Counted from the first letter of the stretch, positions 34,943-44,395 are shown. The stretch is DNA of 64,000 nucleotides from Kosakonia sp. SMBL-WEM22 (GCF_014490785.1 NZ_CP051488.1:4588001-4652000), one strand, 5' to 3'. Numbers and translations are program-made. The notes: generated by a model not told the origin, from the letters alone.

Positions 34943-35569
34943 ATGCTGTGGTCATTTATTGCTGTCTGCTTTTCCGGCTGGTTATACGTCGACGCTTCCT
35001 ATCGTGGCCCGGTGTGGCAACGCTGGGTGTTTAAACCCGTAACCCTTCTGTTGTTACTCCTGCTCGCCTGGCAAGCGCCCATGTTTGATGCCATCAGCTA
35101 TCTGGTGCTGGCGGGTCTGTGTGCCTCGCTGGTGGGTGATGCCCTGACGCTGCTGCCGCGGCAAAAGTTACTTTACGCTATCGGCGCCTTCTTCCTGGCC
35201 CATCTGCTTTACACTATCTATTTCGCCAGCCAGATGACGCTGACTTTCTTCTGGCCGCTGCCGCTGGTACTACTGGTGATTGGTGCCCTACTGCTGGCGG
35301 TGATTTGGACGCGTCTTGAAGAGCTGCGCATGGCCGTCTCCACCTTTGTCGCCATGACGCTGGTGATGGTGTGGCTGGCCGGTGAGCTGTGGTTCTTCCG
35401 CCCGACCAGCCAGGCGCTGTCGGCGTTTATCGGTGCGTCGCTGCTGCTTATCGGCAATATTGTCTGGCTCGGCAGCCACTACCGTAAACGCTTTAGCGCG
35501 GATAACGCCATCTCCTCTGCCTGCTATTTTGCCGGCCACTTCCTGATCGTCCGCTCGCTCTATATCTAA
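34943..35569 (+). CDS. yhhN: YhhN, TMEM86/lysoplasmalogenase-family membrane protein
   Basis: A 208-residue polytopic membrane protein, same length as E. coli YhhN, with about eight hydrophobic helices and the family motif GLCASLVGDALTLLP near residue 55. Eukaryotic TMEM86 relatives hydrolyse lysoplasmalogens; the bacterial substrate is unknown. The start MLWSFIAVCF at 34943 follows AGGGACTTAAT. The next gene, zntA, has its own metal-controlled promoter. Confidence 0.9.
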   Translation: MLWSFIAVCFSGWLYVDASYRGPVWQRWVFKPVTLLLLLLLAWQAPMFDAISYLVLAGLCASLVGDALTLLPRQKLLYAIGAFFLAHLLYTIYFASQMTLTFFWPLPLVLLVIGALLLAVIWTRLEELRMAVSTFVAMTLVMVWLAGELWFFRPTSQALSAFIGASLLLIGNIVWLGSHYRKRFSADNAISSACYFAGHFLIVRSLYI

Positions 35570-35574
35570 AGCGC

Positions 35575-35606
35575 TTGACTCTGGAGTCGACTCCAGAGTG
35601 TATCCT
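35575..35606 (+). promoter_or_regulatory. ZntR-controlled zntA promoter
   Basis: TTGACT (35575) and TATCCT (35601) are separated by 20 bases, the over-long spacer typical of MerR-family promoters. The spacer holds the palindrome ACTCTGGAG-TCGA-CTCCAGAGT. ZntR bound there would activate zntA in excess zinc, as in E. coli. Confidence 0.88.
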
Positions 35607-35644
35607 CCGGTTAATGAGAAAATTATCATTCCCCGGAGGATGCG

Positions 35645-37852
35645 ATGGCTGCACCCGAGCTAAAGAAAACGCCGCACTTTGCCGCACTCAAACTGCGCCC
35701 CGTTGCTGAAAACAATACCCCCTGCTGCGGCGATACACGCTGTGAAAGCCGTTCCGCACCGGAAATAAACGCCGCAGGCGATCGCTTTAGCTGGCAAGTG
35801 AGCGGTATGGATTGCGCCGCCTGCGCCCGTAAAGTGGAAAACGCGGTACGCCAGCTCGAAGGCATCACCCAGGTGCAGGTCGCCTTTGCCACCGAAAAGC
35901 TGATAGTCATCGCGCAAAGTGATGTGCGCGAGCACGTAGAAAAAGCCGTTATGCAGGCGGGCTACCAGCTTCGCAGCGAAAACAGCGCTCCCCCGCCTGC
36001 ATCTTCTCCCCTGCGCGACAACCTGCCGCTGATCCTGCTCGTCGTGATGATGATTCTGAGCTGGGGGCTGGAGCAGTTCAATCACCCCTTCGGCCAGGCG
36101 GCTTTTGTTCTCACCACGCTGGTCGGCTTATGGCCCATTGCCCGCCAGGCCGTGCGCCTGATAAGAAGCGGCAGCTGGTTCGCCATTGAAACCTTAATGA
36201 GCGTGGCGGCGATTGGCGCACTGGTGATTGGCGCGACCGCCGAAGCGGCGATGGTGCTGCTGCTGTTTCTAATTGGCGAGCGGCTTGAAGGCTGGGCCGC
36301 CAGCCGCGCGCGCAAGGGCGTGAGCGCACTGATGGCACTTAAACCCGATAGCGCCATTCGCGTGCGCAGCGGCGTGCGTGAAACTATCCCTGCCAGCCAG
36401 CTGCGACCCGGCGATACCATTGAAGTTCCCGCGGGCGGGCGCTTACCGGCAGATGGCCGCCTTATCTCGCCGTTCGCCAGTTTTGATGAGAGTGCGTTAA
36501 CCGGCGAATCGCTGCCCGTCGAGCGCAGTGCGGGCGAAAGCGTGCCCGCAGGTGCCACCAGCGTCGATCGGCTCATTACTCTGGAAGTCGTTTCAAAAGC
36601 GGGCGAAAGCGCCATCGACCGCATCCTGAAACTGATTGAGGAGGCGGAAGAGCGCCGCGCCCCCATTGAGCGCTTTATCGATCGCTTCAGCCGCATTTAT
36701 ACGCCAGCGATTATGGCCGTGGCGCTACTGGTGGCGGTGGTTCCGCCCCTGCTCTTTTCCGCTCCGTGGCTGGAGTGGATCTACAAAGGGCTGGCGCTGC
36801 TGCTGATCGGCTGCCCGTGCGCGCTGGTGATCTCCACCCCTGCGGCCATCACCTCGGGTCTGGCAGCAGCAGCACGTCGCGGGGCGCTGATTAAAGGCGG
36901 CGCGGCGCTGGAGCAGCTCGGCACCCTGCGTCAAGTGGCATTTGATAAGACCGGCACGCTGACTCTCGGCAAACCACAGCTGGTCGCCATTCAGGCATTT
37001 TCGGGTACAGAAGAGCAGGAGCTGCTGGCACTCAGCGCCGGGGTTGAGCAGGGCTCGACACACCCGCTGGCGCTGGCGATTGTGCAGGAGGCGCAGCGTC
37101 GTGGCATCGCTATTCCGCAGGCCGACGGGCAACGTGCGCTGGCCGGGAAAGGTATCGAAGCGCGTATCGGCGCGCATAACATTCACATCTGCGCACCGGA
37201 AAAGGTGCCAGCGGGCCTGCTTAATGACGCAGGACGCAAGCAGATTGAGCAGCAGGAAGCGCAGGGGCAAACGGTGGTAGTGGTTCTGCGCGATAATGCC
37301 GTTATCGGTACGCTGGCGCTACAGGACACCCTGCGCGACGATGCGAAAGCCGCAGTAGCCGAGCTGCATACTCTTGGCATCACGGGCGTGATCCTCACCG
37401 GCGATAACCCGCGGGCAGCGGCAGCGATTGCCGGTGAGTTGGGTCTGGAATTCCGTGCCGGGCTGCTGCCGGAGGATAAAGTCAGCGCCGTACGCGCCCT
37501 GAATGAAGAGGCTCCGCTGGCGATGGTCGGCGACGGCATCAACGATGCTCCGGCGATGAAAGCGGCAACAATTGGTATTGCGATGGGCAGCGGCACCGAT
37601 GTCGCGCTGGAGAGTGCCGACGCGGCGTTAACCCATAACCGGCTCTCCGGCCTTGGGCAGATGATCCGCCTGGCGCGCGCCACGCACCGTAATATTCGTC
37701 AGAACATCGCCATTGCGCTGGGGCTGAAGGGGGTTTTGCTGGTCACCACACTTTTGGGGATCACCGGATTATGGCTGGCGGTGCTGGCGGATACCGGCGC
37801 AACGGTGCTAGTGACTGCCAACGCGCTGCGCCTGTTACGCCGCAACGATTAG
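35645..37852 (+). CDS. zntA: ZntA, Zn(II)/Cd(II)/Pb(II)-exporting P1B-type ATPase
   Basis: ZntA pumps excess zinc, cadmium and lead out of the cytoplasm. The 735-residue protein has an N-terminal metal-binding domain (GMDCAACARKVE near residue 55, preceded by a CCGDTRC cluster), eight membrane segments, the CPC transport motif (GCPCALVISTPAAI), phosphorylation site DKTGTLT and hinge GDGINDAPAMK. CGGAGGATGCG precedes the ATG. Its stop codon shares bases with that of convergent tusA. Confidence 0.96.
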   Translation: MAAPELKKTPHFAALKLRPVAENNTPCCGDTRCESRSAPEINAAGDRFSWQVSGMDCAACARKVENAVRQLEGITQVQVAFATEKLIVIAQSDVREHVEKAVMQAGYQLRSENSAPPPASSPLRDNLPLILLVVMMILSWGLEQFNHPFGQAAFVLTTLVGLWPIARQAVRLIRSGSWFAIETLMSVAAIGALVIGATAEAAMVLLLFLIGERLEGWAASRARKGVSALMALKPDSAIRVRSGVRETIPASQLRPGDTIEVPAGGRLPADGRLISPFASFDESALTGESLPVERSAGESVPAGATSVDRLITLEVVSKAGESAIDRILKLIEEAEERRAPIERFIDRFSRIYTPAIMAVALLVAVVPPLLFSAPWLEWIYKGLALLLIGCPCALVISTPAAITSGLAAAARRGALIKGGAALEQLGTLRQVAFDKTGTLTLGKPQLVAIQAFSGTEEQELLALSAGVEQGSTHPLALAIVQEAQRRGIAIPQADGQRALAGKGIEARIGAHNIHICAPEKVPAGLLNDAGRKQIEQQEAQGQTVVVVLRDNAVIGTLALQDTLRDDAKAAVAELHTLGITGVILTGDNPRAAAAIAGELGLEFRAGLLPEDKVSAVRALNEEAPLAMVGDGINDAPAMKAATIGIAMGSGTDVALESADAALTHNRLSGLGQMIRLARATHRNIRQNIAIALGLKGVLLVTTLLGITGLWLAVLADTGATVLVTANALRLLRRND

Positions 37853-38094
37853 TGGCTTTTACGCACTAAATAGCGGTAGGGCAGCGTTTCGGTCTGGTCG
37901 GCAACCAGCTCATGTTCCATAAAACGGCAGAAGCCGGGAATATCGCGGGTGGTTGCCGGATCGTCGGCGATAATCAGTACAGTTTCGCCAACCTGCATAT
38001 TACGCACGGTTTTGCGCACCATCATTACCGGCTCCGGGCAGCGCAGGCCAAGGGCGTCAAGAGTGTGGTCGGCGGTAGAAAACGGATCGCTCAT
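37849..38094 (-). CDS. tusA: TusA, sulfur carrier protein for tRNA 2-thiouridine
   Basis: TusA accepts persulfide sulfur from IscS and passes it to TusBCD for mnm5s2U synthesis. The 81-residue protein has the sulfur-carrying cysteine in LGLRCPEPVMMVRKT. ATG 38094 (MSDPFSTADHTLD) gives the E. coli length; an ATG two codons earlier (38100) is possible. It stands alone on the minus strand and overlaps zntA tail to tail. Confidence 0.94.
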   Translation of the reverse strand: MSDPFSTADHTLDALGLRCPEPVMMVRKTVRNMQVGETVLIIADDPATTRDIPGFCRFMEHELVADQTETLPYRYLVRKSH

Positions 38095-38282
38095 CTTCAT
38101 CTCACAAGTGAAAAAACCGCCCTAGTTTACGCTGCCATTTTTCGGGCGCAAGGGAGGTTAACGATTGCGTTAAAATTAGCCGTTGCATCGCGCGATGATT
38201 GCAGTATCATGCGGCGGCTTCTGCCTGGCAGAGCATAAATTGAACTGGGTTCCCTCACCCCATTTACCAAAAAGGTCACAAT

Positions 38283-38948
38283 ATGACGCACTTTTCCAAC
38301 GCACAGCGCATGAAGGCGCTGGTCTGGCTATCGCTTTTCCACCTGCTGGTGATTATCTCCAGCAACTATCTGGTGCAGCTCCCGGTCGCCATTTTCGGCT
38401 TCCACACCACCTGGGGCGCATTCAGTTTTCCGTTTATCTTCCTGGCAACGGATCTCACCGTGCGCATCTTCGGCGCGCCTCTGGCACGTAAGATTATCTT
38501 TGCCGTGATGGTGCCCGCCCTGCTCGCCTCCTACGTTATCTCGTCGCTCTTTTATATGGGCAGCTGGCAAGGTTTCGGCGCGCTCGCCCACTTTAACCTG
38601 TTTGTGGCGCGTATCGCCGCCGCCAGCTTTATGGCCTATGCGCTGGGGCAGATCCTCGATGTGCACGTCTTTAACCGCCTGCGCCAAAGCCGCCGCTGGT
38701 GGCTTGCGCCGACGGCCTCGACCATTTTTGGTAACGCCAGCGATACGGTAGCCTTCTTCTTTATCGCCTTCTGGCGCAGCCCCGATCCCTTTATGGCGCA
38801 GCACTGGACCGAAATCGCGCTGGTGGACTACAGCTTCAAGGTGCTTATCAGCATCGTCTTCTTCCTGCCGATGTACGGTGTGCTGTTGAATATGTTGCTG
38901 AAAAGGCTGGCAGACAAATCTGAAATCTCCGCATTACAGGCGGGTTAA
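38283..38948 (+). CDS. yhhQ: YhhQ, queuosine precursor transporter
   Basis: A 221-residue inner-membrane protein of the vitamin uptake/QPTR family; E. coli YhhQ imports 7-cyano- and 7-aminomethyl-7-deazaguanine for queuosine synthesis. About six membrane segments; LVDYSFKVLISIVFFLPMYG and FLATDLTVRIFG are family features. The 182-base leader after tusA has some short hairpins, but no riboswitch could be recognised. Confidence 0.92.
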   Translation: MTHFSNAQRMKALVWLSLFHLLVIISSNYLVQLPVAIFGFHTTWGAFSFPFIFLATDLTVRIFGAPLARKIIFAVMVPALLASYVISSLFYMGSWQGFGALAHFNLFVARIAAASFMAYALGQILDVHVFNRLRQSRRWWLAPTASTIFGNASDTVAFFFIAFWRSPDPFMAQHWTEIALVDYSFKVLISIVFFLPMYGVLLNMLLKRLADKSEISALQAG

Positions 38949-39020
38949 AGGTACGACTTATCAGTTGTGATAATATGGAACAACGAGCCATTATGGCTGT
39001 TTATTGAAAGGATGAAGTCA

Positions 39021-39578
39021 ATGCGCAATCTGGTGAAATATGTCGGTATTGGCCTGCTGGTGATGGGGCTGGCTGCCTGTGATAACAGCGATAGCAAAAA
39101 GCCCGTGCAGGGTGCTGCCGCAGAGAGCAACGCCTCCGGCCAGCCGGTGACCCTGCTCGACGGTAAACTGAGCTTCTCGCTGCCTGCGGATATGACCGAT
39201 CAGAGCGGCAAGCTGGGTACGCAATCCAACAACATGCACGTCTACTCTGACGCCACCGGCCAGAAAGCGGTAATTGTGATTGTTGGCGACAACACGCAGG
39301 AAGATCTGAGCGTGCTGGCGAAGCGTCTGGAAGATCAGCAGCGCAGCCGCGATCCGCAGTTGCAGGTCGTAACCAACCGTTCTGTTGAGCTGAAAGGGCA
39401 GACCCTGCAACAGCTCGACAGCGTGATCTCCGCCAAAGGCCAGACCGCATGGTCCTCCGTGGTGCTGGGGAAAATTGATAACCACCTGGTGACCCTTCAG
39501 GTAACGCTGCCGGCGGATAATCAGCAGCAGGCGCAGACCGCTGCCGAGAACATTATCAACACCATCGTGGTGAAATAA
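39021..39578 (+). CDS. dcrB: DcrB, lipoprotein required for phage C1 adsorption
   Basis: The 185-residue protein equals E. coli DcrB. A lipobox LAAC (cysteine 20) marks it as a lipoprotein, and the DUF1795 domain follows (SFSLPADMTDQSGKLGTQ, AENIINTIVVK). In E. coli it is needed for phage C1 infection and helps envelope lipoprotein maturation. The ATG at 39021 follows AAAGGATGAAGTC; an upstream in-frame ATG adds 18 atypical residues. A strong terminator follows. Confidence 0.93.
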   Translation: MRNLVKYVGIGLLVMGLAACDNSDSKKPVQGAAAESNASGQPVTLLDGKLSFSLPADMTDQSGKLGTQSNNMHVYSDATGQKAVIVIVGDNTQEDLSVLAKRLEDQQRSRDPQLQVVTNRSVELKGQTLQQLDSVISAKGQTAWSSVVLGKIDNHLVTLQVTLPADNQQQAQTAAENIINTIVVK

Positions 39579-39600
39579 CGCCGCAACAATCAAAAAGAGA

Positions 39601-39627
39601 AAGGGAACCTGCGGGTTCCCTTTTTTT
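39601..39627 (+). terminator. dcrB terminator
   Basis: AAGGGAACC-TGCG-GGTTCCC followed by TTTTTTTA, directly after dcrB. It may also serve yhhS from the other side, because an A run precedes the stem. Confidence 0.88.
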
Positions 39628-39647
39628 ATGCCAGCCCGGATAACCGT

Positions 39648-40844
39648 TTACGCGCTATCCGGTACTCTCTGCTTTAACCGCCACGCCAACAGCAGCGCAA
39701 CTGCCACCAGCCCGGCGGCGGCAAGGTAGATGGAAGAGACGCCCGCCCAGGCCATCAGCAGCCCTGCCAGCGGGCCGGTCACGCCTAACGAGAGATCCAT
39801 AAACACCGTATAGGTCGCCAGCGCCGAGCCCTGATTGTGCTGCGGCACCGCTTTTACTGCCACCACGCCCAGCGCCGGGAAGACCAGCGAGAAGCCGGCC
39901 CCGGTCAGAAAGACGCCCAGTTTCACCATCCACGGATCGACCGCCAGGCCGACCAGCACCAGGCCACAGGTCTCCACCGCAAAGCAGATCAGCGCCACGT
40001 TGAGGCCGCCAAGACGGTTGATAGCGTTGGGAAAGAGCAGGCGCGCGCCAACAAACGCCACGCTGAAGAGCGTCAGGGCGAATGCCGCACCGTCCCAGCC
40101 GCGGGCATCGTAATAGAGGGTAATAAAGGTGGCGATCACGCCAAAGCCCGCCGAACCGAGCGCCAGCGCCAGCCCGTAGAGCCAGACGCGCCCAAGCACG
40201 GCACGAAACGGCAGCGGCTTGCCTTTACTCGCTTTTACCGCCGCACGCGGTAGCGCCAGCAGCACCGCCAGCAGCGCGACGGCCATAATCGTCACCGCCA
40301 GCCCCTGCAGGCCGCCGTAGTGATAACAGAACACCCCGAGCGGCGCACCAAGCGCCATCGCCCCGTAGGTGGCAATGCCGTTCCACGAGATCACGCGCCC
40401 AATATGCACCGAGCCGACCACGCCAACGCCCCACAGCGTCGCGCCGGTGCCGGCAAAACTCTGGCCGATACCTAAAATCACCCGCCCAAGGCAGAGCAGC
40501 GCCAGGCTTAACACACCCGACTGCTGTCCCATTGCCGCCAGCAGATAGCAGAGCCCGCTGAGAAACGCGCCGCAGAGGCCAAAAATCACCACTTTTTTTG
40601 GCCCCAGCAGATCGGCATAGCGCCCGGCGTGCGGGCGGCTGAGCAGCGTGGCGAAGTACTGGAGACTTATCACCAGCCCCGCCCAGAAGGCGCTGTAGCC
40701 CATCACGTCATGGACAAAACCAGGCAATACCGCCAGCGGCAGACCGATGGTGAGATAGCTGGCGAAGTTAAAAATCACGACGGACAAAATCCGCAGATTG
40801 AGGCGCAATCCGCTCGGCGCCGTTTCAGCGCGGTGTTCAGGCAT
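39648..40844 (-). CDS. yhhS: YhhS, major facilitator superfamily transporter
   Basis: A 398-residue, 12-helix MFS protein of the YhhS/YfcJ group, slightly shorter than the E. coli form because of its C-terminus. Conserved parts include FASYLTIGLPLAVLPGFVHD, the loop motif SRPHAGRYADLLGPKK and RVILGIGQSFAGTG. An arabinose-efflux-like role has been proposed for relatives; substrate unknown. It is divergent from yhhT. Confidence 0.91.
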   Translation of the reverse strand: MPEHRAETAPSGLRLNLRILSVVIFNFASYLTIGLPLAVLPGFVHDVMGYSAFWAGLVISLQYFATLLSRPHAGRYADLLGPKKVVIFGLCGAFLSGLCYLLAAMGQQSGVLSLALLCLGRVILGIGQSFAGTGATLWGVGVVGSVHIGRVISWNGIATYGAMALGAPLGVFCYHYGGLQGLAVTIMAVALLAVLLALPRAAVKASKGKPLPFRAVLGRVWLYGLALALGSAGFGVIATFITLYYDARGWDGAAFALTLFSVAFVGARLLFPNAINRLGGLNVALICFAVETCGLVLVGLAVDPWMVKLGVFLTGAGFSLVFPALGVVAVKAVPQHNQGSALATYTVFMDLSLGVTGPLAGLLMAWAGVSSIYLAAAGLVAVALLLAWRLKQRVPDSA

Positions 40845-40990
40845 CAGGATTTACTCAGATTTTTACAACAGTGTTTCACTATTACCACGACACAAGGTAG
40901 AAAGCAGCACGACTTTAAGATTATCTCTGTCAGGCGAAGGTCGCGCGGCGCACTACACTTACTGGCAATAAGAAAAAAAAGGAATTACTC

Positions 40991-42040
40991 ATGATGCAAC
41001 CTCAGCCAGACCGGGCGGGCCTCCACATTCTTCTCAAACTGGCGTCACTGGTGATTATCCTCGCCGGTATCCACGCCGCAGCCGATATTATTGTGCAACT
41101 TCTGCTGGCGCTCTTTTTCGCCATCGTTCTCAATCCGCTGGTGACCTGGTTTCTCCGCCGCGGCATCAAGCGACCGGCGGCCATTGCCATTGTGGTGGTG
41201 GTGATGTTGGTCTTTCTGACAGCGTTATTCGCCGTGCTTGCCGCGTCGATGAACGACTTTATGACCCTGCTGCCGAAGTATAACCGCGAGCTGACACGCA
41301 AGTTTTTGCAACTGCAGGACGCGCTGCCGTTCCTGCATCTGCATCTCTCGCCGGAGCGTATGCTGCAACGCATGGACTCGGACCGCATGATGTCCTTCGC
41401 CACTACCATGGCAACACAGTTATCGAATGCGATGGCAAGTGTGGTGCTGCTGGTGATGACGGTGGTCTTTATGCTGTTCGAAGTGCGCCACGTGCCCTAC
41501 AAAATGCGCTTCTCCCTGAATAATCCGCAGATCCATATCGCCGGGCTGCACCGCGCGCTGAAAGGGGTTTCGCACTACCTGGCGCTGAAAACGCTGCTCA
41601 GCGTCTGGACCGGGCTGATTGTCTGGGTTGGGCTGGTGGCGCTGGATGTGCAGTTTGCCCTGATGTGGGGCGTGCTCGCCTTCTTGCTGAACTACGTGCC
41701 CAATATCGGGTCGGTGATCTCCGCTATTCCGCCGATGATCCAGGCCCTGCTGTTCAATGGCACTTACGAATGCCTGTTAGTCGGCGCGCTGTTCCTGGTG
41801 GTGCACATGCTGATTGGCAATATCCTTGAGCCGCGCATGATGGGCCACCGCCTAGGCATGTCGACGCTGGTAGTGTTCCTCTCATTATTAATCTGGGGAT
41901 GGCTGCTCGGCCCGGTGGGGATGCTACTCTCGGTGCCGCTCACCAGCGTCTGCAAAATCTGGATGGAGACCACCACCGGCGGCAGCAAGCTGGCGATCAT
42001 GCTTGGCCCAGGCCGACCGAAATCGCGGTTACCCGGTTAA
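40991..42040 (+). CDS. yhhT: YhhT, AI-2E-family (UPF0118) membrane protein
   Basis: The 349-residue protein matches E. coli YhhT almost throughout, with eight hydrophobic segments and the family block FLLNYVPNIGSVISAIPPMI. Family members include TqsA (autoinducer-2 export) and Na+/H+ antiporters; substrate unknown here. AAAAAGGAATTACTC precedes the double ATG at 40991/40994. Its TAA shares bases with the stop of convergent arnF. In E. coli acpT and nik follow; here the arn operon begins. Confidence 0.92.
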   Translation: MMQPQPDRAGLHILLKLASLVIILAGIHAAADIIVQLLLALFFAIVLNPLVTWFLRRGIKRPAAIAIVVVVMLVFLTALFAVLAASMNDFMTLLPKYNRELTRKFLQLQDALPFLHLHLSPERMLQRMDSDRMMSFATTMATQLSNAMASVVLLVMTVVFMLFEVRHVPYKMRFSLNNPQIHIAGLHRALKGVSHYLALKTLLSVWTGLIVWVGLVALDVQFALMWGVLAFLLNYVPNIGSVISAIPPMIQALLFNGTYECLLVGALFLVVHMLIGNILEPRMMGHRLGMSTLVVFLSLLIWGWLLGPVGMLLSVPLTSVCKIWMETTTGGSKLAIMLGPGRPKSRLPG

Positions 42041-42423
42041 GCTCTCTTGCGGGCGGGCAGGAAGATAACCAGCACGCCCGCCACAATCAGCGCCACGCCA
42101 AACGCACCGCGCAGCGTGAAGGGTTCATGCCAGCCAGGCAGCCAGATAGCGGCAGCCCACACCAGAATGTAACTCAGGCTGAGCAGAGCATAAGCTTTGC
42201 TCAGCGCCATCCGGTGCAGAGCCAGATACCAACAGCCCATCGAGGCCACATAGCCCATCAACCCCAACAGCAGCGCCAGCGTGCCGGTCTGACCATGCAG
42301 CAGCGCCAGCAAGAAGGCGCGCGGATCGGTTAACGGTGGCAGCGACAGCATGCCATCACGCAGTAACAGTTGTGCTCCACTCACCAGCAGCACACTGAGA
42401 AGCGCCCAGTGCAGCCCCTTCAT
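42037..42423 (-). CDS. arnF: ArnF, subunit of the undecaprenyl-phosphate-aminoarabinose flippase
   Basis: A 128-residue EamA/SMR-like protein with four membrane helices, the E. coli length. With ArnE it flips undecaprenyl phosphate-L-Ara4N (without the formyl group) to the periplasmic side. SKAYALLSLSYILVWAAAIW is the conserved block. Last gene of arnBCADTEF; start overlaps arnE by four bases. Confidence 0.93.
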   Translation of the reverse strand: MKGLHWALLSVLLVSGAQLLLRDGMLSLPPLTDPRAFLLALLHGQTGTLALLLGLMGYVASMGCWYLALHRMALSKAYALLSLSYILVWAAAIWLPGWHEPFTLRGAFGVALIVAGVLVIFLPARKRA

Positions 42424-42758
42424 AATGAACTCCCGAGCAGCGCTACACCGATGATAATCAACACCAGACCGCAGGCATGGCGCAGCGTGATCTGCTCATG
42501 CCAGATTGCCCTCGCCGCGAGGGTCACCCAGACAAAATTGAGGCTCAACATCGGGTAGGCAATGCCAACCGGAATGCGCTGTAACACCAGCAGCCACAGC
42601 ACCATCCCCGCCCCCAGCGCCAGCAGCGCCAGCGCCAGCCACAGGCCAACGTGCCTGCCGCGCGATGCACCGCGCGCCGGGCGCGTCGCCTGCTTCTGGC
42701 ACAACTGACCGAGGCAGCTCAACAGGCTGGCAGCACCGAGCCAGATCCAGCTACTCAT
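42420..42758 (-). CDS. arnE: ArnE, subunit of the undecaprenyl-phosphate-aminoarabinose flippase
   Basis: A 112-residue four-helix membrane protein (E. coli 111). SLLSCLGQLCQKQATRP at the N-terminus and GIAYPMLSLNFVWVTLAARA are typical of ArnE. It pairs with ArnF. Both ends overlap neighbours by four bases (ATGA type). Confidence 0.93.
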   Translation of the reverse strand: MSSWIWLGAASLLSCLGQLCQKQATRPARGASRGRHVGLWLALALLALGAGMVLWLLVLQRIPVGIAYPMLSLNFVWVTLAARAIWHEQITLRHACGLVLIIIGVALLGSSL

Positions 42759-44395
42759 TGCGGAAAGTACTGTAGTAACACCATTCGCCCCTGCTGATAG
42801 ACGTTATCCGGCTTCGGAATGGGCAGGTGCATAAACTCATCGGCCTGCGACTGGTGCAGCACCAGAGAGACGATCCCCTGCTGGCGATGCCCGGCCAGCC
42901 AGTCGGTGAAATCACGCTCGGCGACAAAACGCTCTTTACCATTGGGGTAACTTAAGCCATAAGCCAGCTCACCGCGCGACCCGAACAGCATGATATCGCT
43001 GCGCCTCAGCTCCCAGGCAAGCCCGGAGGCGACGCCGGGATTATCTGACAGCACATAGCGGCTCTCGGCCAGCGCGTCATCAATGCAGGCGATCAGGAAC
43101 TGCGGCTGTTTGGAATCCATCACTTTATCCGGAATGGCAAACCCCACCAGCAATGCCAGCGCCAGCGGCGAAAGCGCGGCGAAGGGCCAACGTTCAGCGC
43201 AAGCCTTGAAAGTAAACAGCCCGACCAGCGCCCACATCAGAAAGATAAAGGCGGCGAGCGCGGCTTTATACTCTTCGATGGGCAGCCAGACGGGGTGCTT
43301 CAATAATCCCCACGGCGACACCACCAGCGCGGCGATCACGCCAGTGACCCCGAAAGCGATATTGATCCCGGCATTGATGCGCAGCACTTTTCCGCTCGCG
43401 GCCGTGCGGGCGTAACGCGCCATCAATATCGCCAGCGGCGCAAAGCAGGGCAGAATATAGGTCAACAGTTTTCCCTGCGCGATGCTGAAGAAGATCAGCG
43501 GCATTACCACCCAACCGAGCAGGTAGAAAGCATCACTGCGCGCGCGCCAGCCGGTTTTCAGCGCACCGGGCAGCAGCCCAAGCCACGGTAGCGAGCCGGC
43601 AAGTAAACAGGGGATGTAATACCAGAACGGGGCTTTATGCTGGGCGTCATCCTGGGCAAAGCGCTGAATATGCTCCACCCAGAAGAAGTAGCGCCAGAAA
43701 TCAGGCTCGCGCGCCGCAATGGTCAGCCCCCATGGCAGCACCGTCAGTACGCAGGCCAGCACGGCCAGCCAGCCCCAGTTCAGCACCTCTTTCCAGCGCC
43801 GCTGCGCAATTACCCACGGCAGTACGCCGATAACCGGCAGTGCCAGCGCGAGGAACCCTTTGGTCATCACCCCCATGCCGCAGGCGATACCGAGCAGCAG
43901 ATAGCCGCCCGCTTTCCCGCGTCGGCTGCTGGCCTGCGCCGCCAGCCAGAAGCTGAACATCGCCAGCGTCATCCATAAGGCGATCATCGGATCCAGCACC
44001 GCATAGGTACCAACACCGTACACCAGCAGCACGGTCAGGTAGATGACACCGGAGAGGAGCGCCGTCGCTTTGTCGCGCCACATCCTCCATGCTAACGCGC
44101 CAACCAGCAGGGCAGAAATGGTGGTAGAGAAGACCGCGCCAAAGCGTACCGCGAAGTTATTGTGACCAAACATCCACTGCGCGAGGGTGTTGATCCAGTA
44201 TCCGGCGATCGGCTTTTCAAAATAGCGCAGCCCCAGAAAATGGGGCACCATCCAGTCGCCGCTCTGCAGCATCTCGCGGCTGATCTCCGCATAGCGGGTC
44301 TCATCCGGTTGCCAGAGCAGGCGGTACTCCAGCGGCGCAAGGTAATAAAGGGCAAACAGCGCCAGCAGCGCTAAACCATAGTGAACAGGTTTCAT
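42755..44395 (-). CDS. arnT: ArnT, lipid A 4-amino-4-deoxy-L-arabinose transferase
   Basis: ArnT moves L-Ara4N from undecaprenyl phosphate to lipid A on the periplasmic face, lowering its negative charge and conferring polymyxin and cationic peptide resistance. The 546-residue GT83 protein (E. coli 550) has about twelve N-terminal membrane helices and a periplasmic C-terminal domain. The first periplasmic loop carries the catalytic acidic residues (LLWQPDETRYAEISREML). The ATG at 44395 (MKPVHYGLAL) overlaps the arnD stop; in-frame sequence further upstream belongs to arnD. Confidence 0.95.
   Translation of the reverse strand: MKPVHYGLALLALFALYYLAPLEYRLLWQPDETRYAEISREMLQSGDWMVPHFLGLRYFEKPIAGYWINTLAQWMFGHNNFAVRFGAVFSTTISALLVGALAWRMWRDKATALLSGVIYLTVLLVYGVGTYAVLDPMIALWMTLAMFSFWLAAQASSRRGKAGGYLLLGIACGMGVMTKGFLALALPVIGVLPWVIAQRRWKEVLNWGWLAVLACVLTVLPWGLTIAAREPDFWRYFFWVEHIQRFAQDDAQHKAPFWYYIPCLLAGSLPWLGLLPGALKTGWRARSDAFYLLGWVVMPLIFFSIAQGKLLTYILPCFAPLAILMARYARTAASGKVLRINAGINIAFGVTGVIAALVVSPWGLLKHPVWLPIEEYKAALAAFIFLMWALVGLFTFKACAERWPFAALSPLALALLVGFAIPDKVMDSKQPQFLIACIDDALAESRYVLSDNPGVASGLAWELRRSDIMLFGSRGELAYGLSYPNGKERFVAERDFTDWLAGHRQQGIVSLVLHQSQADEFMHLPIPKPDNVYQQGRMVLLQYFPQ

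Noticed and set aside
36082..36696. Ser/Arg-rich minus-strand frame inside zntA
   Set aside because: Antisense artefact of a GC-rich gene; zntA motifs on the other strand are complete.
38101..38282. preQ1-type riboswitch before yhhQ
   Set aside because: Some hairpin-forming sequence is present, but the C-rich loop and A-rich tail of preQ1 aptamers could not be found.
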